This document shows positions 35,458-39,109 of a stretch of DNA of 39,109 nucleotides, piece by piece (position 1 is the stretch's first letter; each line of letters opens with the position of its first letter). The notes under the pieces were generated by a model. The model had not been told where the DNA came from and ran no database searches. It saw nothing but the letters and a program-made list of their open reading frames with translations. Both the position numbers and the translations under genes were made by a program. Source of the DNA: Basidiobolus ranarum (Eukaryota > Basidiobolomycota > Basidiobolomycetes > Basidiobolales); assembly GCA_040143965.1 (NCBI GenBank), contig JASJQH010000044.1, forward strand, positions 1-39,109, given 5' to 3'.

Positions 35458-36029
35458 ATGAAGTTTAGCCAAGGTACTTTTTACCTTCATTTATACTGAA
35501 TCTTTAGTCTATAATCATCCATCCAACGATTCACATAAGAGAATGGACATGAGAACTTTACCAATGACTCTGACTTGGATAGATTAATTTTAACGAAGCG
35601 ACATGGACTAACCAAAGCCCCTTCCTATTTTATCTGTTCCTAGACGTTAGTTCCTCCCGTCGTAAGAGTCGTAAGGCTCACTTCGCTGCTCCTTCCAGCA
35701 TTCGTAGAAAGATCATGAGTGCTTCTCTCTCCAAAGAATTGAGAGAAAAGTACAACGCTCGCTCTGTTCCTGTTCGTAAGGATGACGAGGTTCTAGTTGT
35801 TCGTGGTACTTACAAAGGTCGTGAAGGAAAGATCGTTCAAGTCTATCGTAAGAAGTGGGTCATCCACATTGAACGTCTCACTCGTGAGAAAGTCAACGGT
35901 GCCACAACCGCCATCGGTGTCCACCCTTCTAAGGTTGTTGTCACCACTTTGAAGCTCGACAAAGATCGCAAGGCTCTTCTTGCACGTAAGGACCGTTCTA
36001 GCAAGACTTCTGATGCTATGGAGCAATAG
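35458..36029 (+). CDS. RPL26: 60S ribosomal protein L26 (uL24)
   Basis: Exon 1 at 35458-35473 (16 nt, MKFSQ plus one base), intron of 170 nt, exon 2 at 35644-36029, giving 133 residues. Family segments: [40 protein letters not shown], and the KOW motif [19 protein letters not shown]. The C-terminal [19 protein letters not shown] is also typical. The protein binds domain I of 25S rRNA near the tunnel exit. The frame that opens at 35715 is only an internal methionine (IMSAS). The C-terminus is slightly shorter than in animals. Confidence 0.97.
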
Positions 36030-36075
36030 ATGTTCTTCAATCGTTGACCTATTGATGATCAGATGTTTGAGCAAA

Positions 36076-36081
36076 AATAAA
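36076..36081 (+). terminator. Poly(A) signal of the uL24 gene
   Basis: AATAAA 47 nt past the stop, the same spacing as in the uS19 gene. Confidence 0.5.
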
Positions 36082-36291
36082 ATTTCAAAGTATCAAAAAA
36101 TAAACCCATAATGTCGCTATTTTTGTACACCCCACACCCCTCAGTGGATTTTACTTTCCTAAATTATTACCTAATCCTGATTGGTAAATATTGTGTGGAG
36201 AAGTTTATTGACAAAGTAGGTGATTTTGAGCGTAATATATATGTAACTTCGAAATGGATGTGTATGATGGAGGTTACACTAGAAGAAACAA

Positions 36292-37876
36292 TCATTTGAC
36301 TTTCTTCGTAAGATGTATGGATTTGCTTTTAGCACTAGAACCAGTTTTAGGCCGCACAAATGAAAAGTAAGCCATCAATGAGAACACAATTACGTGGCCA
36401 ATAAAATAATTAGCCGACCAAATGATGATACTCTCTTTAAAGCTTAAAATGAGGAAGGACATGGTCATGTAATTAACTAGAGTTTGGGTAGCGAACCAAC
36501 CAAGAATGTCGTAGTAGATCTTTCCTGCGGTGGGGGTTTTCATGTCGGATTCGAGGAAGTAAGGGCGTACGGTCTTGCGTATACTATTAGCTACATTCGA
36601 CAAGAACGCACCACTAAGGAACATTAGGTAATATCCCGGATAAAACCCATGCCAGAACGCGGAAACTCCAAAGGTAAGGAAGGTAGAAGCAAATGTTGGT
36701 TTAGTGCCAGGTGGAGTAACGCGAAGGTAAACGTAGTTCTTTAGCCATCTATTGGTTCCAATATTCCAAGCCTCAAGGAGTGCTTTGGTGCTTTGAGCGG
36801 TTTCATAGTTTATGATATTGATGTTGGAAACATGGTTCCACTGAGCTTTCCCATTTATATATCCATTAAATCCTAAACCAGTAACAACACACGCTCCCTC
36901 TGCCATGAGCCAAACTGAGTAGTATTTGAACCGGTTCATCAAAGCAACAACGTTGATATAGAAGAATCGATACAAGAATGATCTGGCTCGATATTCTGCT
37001 GAGAGACACGATTCAATAGGATAGTTTGGACTGATAAACACCGTGCAAACCAAGCATATGATACCATAAACCAAGCACCTTAATCCAGAAGGAATACCGT
37101 TAGGAATGACCAGCTTTCCTGTCTTACTATCCTTGAACATCTTGAGAGTGATGAATTGCCGATAGTCGGCGAATTCAACTGGAGGACCCACCATAAAACT
37201 ACCGAAATAAAAAATATAACCCAAATACTCCAACAGAGAGGGGAATTGTCGAATTACTTTCGATTTCTGGTAATCAGACAAATCCTGAATCCAATGAAAG
37301 GATTAGTTCACATACCAGGGAAAGATAAGAAGCAGTGACTTAAAAGATAAGAAGCAGTGACTTACCTCGTCAGCTTTAGTACCATCATAAACGCTCCAAG
37401 CAAATGATGTCATCTTTATGGTCATGATCATCTGAGGTCCAGAATGATCCATAGTAAAGCCGCCGTAATCATAGATTTGACGGTGGATATGACTGTACAA
37501 TAAAGTGATTAACGGGCCGATCATCAAGCAACATCCAAACTTACTATACTTACGAATATGACATATGGGCCATTGCAATGACGAACACCAGTTTTGGTCC
37601 CAAAGAACCCTTGACAAAGTATGCGATAAAGTAAGAAATCAAAGAGCCAAAAAGGATGTGCAGAACCCCATAAAATTGATTACTGACAACCACGAACAGA
37701 ATGAAAGTGGTTAGTAAAGAGTACAGATGTTTAATGGTGGCGTTGTTTGGAAGTTTGCGAAAAATCAAAGCGAGAGGATAAGTAAATACAATAGAAAAAA
37801 CACATTGCAACTGATCAGTGGGGACACCCCCGAGGATTTGAGATAACCGCTCGAAAGCAGGGTCAAAGAAAAACAT
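36292..37876 (-). CDS. ALE1: MBOAT-family lysophospholipid acyltransferase (Ale1/LPCAT-type)
   Basis: Three exons, 37876-37554, 37492-37366 and 37284-36292, giving 480 residues. It is a polytopic ER membrane enzyme that reacylates lysophospholipids with acyl-CoA. Several hydrophobic segments are visible in exon 1 (LYSLLTTFILFVVVS, LGPKLVFVIAMAH) and exon 3. Catalytic-type signatures: EAWNIGTNRWLKNYVYLR, with the conserved Asn at about 324, and SAFWHGFYPGYY, with the MBOAT histidine at about H362. YFGSFMVGPPVEFADY is the typical Ale1/LPCAT3 stretch before it. The C-terminus is Lys-rich (HLTKKVK), compatible with a dilysine-like ER retention signal. The second intron (37365-37285) carries a 22-bp tandem duplication at its donor side. 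Symbol by family similarity. Confidence 0.93.
37321..37363 (-). repeat. 22-bp tandem duplication in the second MBOAT intron
   Basis: AAGATAAGAAGCAGTGACTT occurs twice, at 37322-37341 and 37344-37363. In gene sense the first copy overlaps the GTAAGT donor, while the second begins TTAAGT and lacks the GT, so only one donor remains usable. Confidence 0.9.
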
Positions 37877-37919
37877 GGATTGGAAAGCTCAGGGAATAGA
37901 AAGAGCTACCCTTCACCAC

Positions 37920-37927
37920 TTTATATT
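37920..37927 (-). promoter_or_regulatory. TATA box of the MBOAT gene
   Basis: Minus-strand AATATAAA, 44-51 bp upstream of the ATG at 37876. Confidence 0.45.
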
Positions 37928-38289
37928 CTCAACACAATACCGGATAAAGAAACAGTTGATTGTACCACAGATAAGATCGCGTAAGTGGGTTATTTAACAA
38001 ACGACGGAAAATCATTGGCAGGTGAGCCCATGCGACCACTCATACGACCACCATCTTTACTTCTTATTTGTCCGCTTCATTGTGACTACGATTTGAATGG
38101 ATAATTTCGCTACAATTTTACTCCAAAATTAGCACATCTCCGGGTGCTTTTGTTCGGGAGGTGTGTTCCGATATGAACTAATCTGAAAACATTCCTTACT
38201 AAATCGACCTTGGTGGTACGAAGAGACATAACAAATGTGGATATTTGTGATTGGTTATTCCTAGGTTTGTTGAGCAAGTTTTATGATTT

Positions 38290-38730
38290 TCAGAAGTAAT
38301 CTCTGAGCAGCTTCGAATCTATGTTCTCCAACAGTTTGCTGTGATTTTCCATCCTGCTGTTACTTTGAAGGTTTTCCGTCCTCATTGGCCAACAACCATC
38401 GGTTCTAGGATAAACTGGTATAAGGTTACTCACCCCACAGTTAAAGGTTAGGATTGAACTCATTTCTATGACATGTGTTATATGTTGAGCTTTGGCATAT
38501 TTGGGTTGGGAAAAATCTGATAATGTGGCTGAGCATTGTTCAACATCTCTGGTGTTTAGTAACAATTGCTTAACATCACTCTTCTTGGCACTTACGAGAA
38601 TAATGATGATCACCCTGAAGTAATTTGAAAACGTAACCAAGCCTCCCAATGATAACACGCCAATAACATCCTCATCTAATATCCTCATCTTTATCCGTAT
38701 ATAGAGTATTCCGAATGAATATCCCTTCAT
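38290..38730 (-). CDS. Possible orphan protein of 146 residues
   Basis: ATG 38730 opens an uninterrupted frame of 146 codons. Residues about 22-47 are hydrophobic (VIGVLSLGGLVTF and VIIIILVSA), compatible with one membrane segment; the rest is mixed polar. I recognise no family and see no paired splice signals that improve it. Length is greater than expected by chance in AT-rich DNA, but it lies inside a shared promoter region. It could equally be an exon of an unseen gene or a spurious frame. Confidence 0.3.
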   Translation of the reverse strand: MKGYSFGILYIRIKMRILDEDVIGVLSLGGLVTFSNYFRVIIIILVSAKKSDVKQLLLNTRDVEQCSATLSDFSQPKYAKAQHITHVIEMSSILTFNCGVSNLIPVYPRTDGCWPMRTENLQSNSRMENHSKLLENIDSKLLRDYF

Positions 38731-38779
38731 TTTAGATTTCTATTTGGCTTAATATGTCTTCTATTTTTTGAGAGATTTC

Positions 38780-38878
38780 ATGGCTCGTAAACATGATAGA
38801 TCAAGAGCCGTGTACAAAGCTAGGGGTTCTAGAGCTGTATATAACACTGAAATCGCGCTAGTTTGTATTGTAAGTTAA
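38780..38878 (+). other. Possible upstream ORF (32 codons) before the sulfotransferase-like gene
   Basis: ATG at 38780 reads 32 codons (MARKHDRSRAVYKARG...) and stops at TAA 38876-38878, 36 nt before the main ATG at 38915 and in the same frame. If transcription starts upstream of it, translation of the main frame would need leaky scanning or reinitiation. A GTAAGT at 38870 does not splice in frame to an acceptor nearby. Confidence 0.3.
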
Positions 38879-38914
38879 GCCGGTCAAAAAGTATTTTCTA
38901 TCTACCTCTAAATC

Positions 38915-39080
38915 ATGACCAAACCAAGTGAACTTCAAATAATTGGCGCTGGTTATTGCCGTACCGGTACCATGTCCACAAAAACTGCACTCGATAAACT
39001 AGGCTATAACACCCATCATATGTTCGAGGTGATGAAAAACATGGAGACCCAGGGCCCTCTTTGGCTTGATGTAGTGGCTG
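38915..39080 (+). CDS. Sulfotransferase-like P-loop protein, first exon only (runs off the window)
   Basis: ATG 38915 to a GT donor at 39081 (GTAGGT), 55 codons plus one base; the window ends inside the intron. The N-terminus carries IIGAGYCRTGTMSTKTALDKLG, close to the GxGxxRTGT phosphosulfate-binding loop of the family often annotated as P-loop/sulfotransferase_4 (NAD-dependent epimerase-like in many fungal databases). HHMFEVMKNMETQGPLWLDVVA follows, also family-typical. Members are widespread in fungi and their substrates are mostly unknown. Partial because of the window edge, not because of damage. Confidence 0.85.
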
Positions 39081-39109
39081 GTAGGTCTTGTGTACTCATC
39101 TGAATCTAA

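Larger units (their letters stand above)
37877..38914. promoter_or_regulatory. Divergent region between the MBOAT and sulfotransferase-like genes
   Basis: 1038 bp between divergent starts. It contains the MBOAT TATA box, a possible orphan ORF on the minus strand (38290-38730) and a short upstream ORF (38780-38878), both listed separately. The remainder is AT-rich without recognisable features. Confidence 0.5.

Overview
This window looks like nuclear DNA of an early-diverging fungus, most likely Mucoromycota. The reasons are many short GT-AG introns (mostly about 60-90 nt), small AT-rich intergenic spaces, eukaryotic ribosomal protein genes with tiny first exons, and fungal housekeeping genes (Bfr1, lumazine synthase, an Sth1/Snf2 ATPase). 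Two tandem secreted GH46 chitosanases point the same way. The assignment is an inference from gene content; there is no rRNA or other marker here. I see no retroelement, DNA transposon, CRISPR array or tRNA/rRNA gene that I can support.

Layout. 0.5-1.2 kb: PFA-DSP family phosphatase-like protein (-) whose P-loop arginine is replaced by glutamate. 2.2-3.4 kb: SR-type RNA-binding protein (-). 3.8-5.0 kb: ATS1-like RCC1-repeat protein (+). 5.2-6.5 kb: alanine-glyoxylate/serine-pyruvate aminotransferase (-). 7.3-11.4 kb: a 1362-residue WD40 protein of the MABP1/WDR62 type (-). 12.0-12.9 kb: zinc-finger plus LysM protein (-). 13.7-15.3 kb: Bfr1-like coiled-coil protein (+). 15.6-18.1 kb: two tandem GH46 chitosanases (-). 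18.7-19.2 kb: lumazine synthase (-). 19.7-24.8 kb: 14-exon SWI/SNF-RSC ATPase (-). 25.3-26.1 kb: a protein of 20-residue Arg/Gly/Tyr/Glu repeats (-). 27.1-30.7 kb: 15-exon Golgi Ca/Mn P-type ATPase (+). 31.2-31.9 kb: 40S protein uS19 (+). 32.4-34.2 kb: RCC1-type Ran exchange factor (-). 34.8-35.1 kb: small basic protein (-). 35.5-36.0 kb: 60S protein uL24 (+). 36.3-37.9 kb: MBOAT lysophospholipid acyltransferase (-). 38.9 kb to the edge: first exon of a sulfotransferase-like gene (+).

The genes do not form one pathway. They are typical eukaryotic neighbours, with head-to-head pairs sharing promoters (SR protein/ATS1-like, LysM/Bfr1, repeat protein/Ca-ATPase, small basic protein/uL24, MBOAT/sulfotransferase). 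The chitosanase pair is the one clear local duplication.

I found no convincing new system. The best leads are the repeat protein with two tyrosine codons turned to stops inside one divergent unit, the degenerate phosphatase, the intracellular zinc-finger/LysM protein, and TTAGGG-type motifs that recur 300-410 bp upstream of three start codons. Exon coordinates were worked out by eye from splice consensus and reading-frame continuity and should be read as models.
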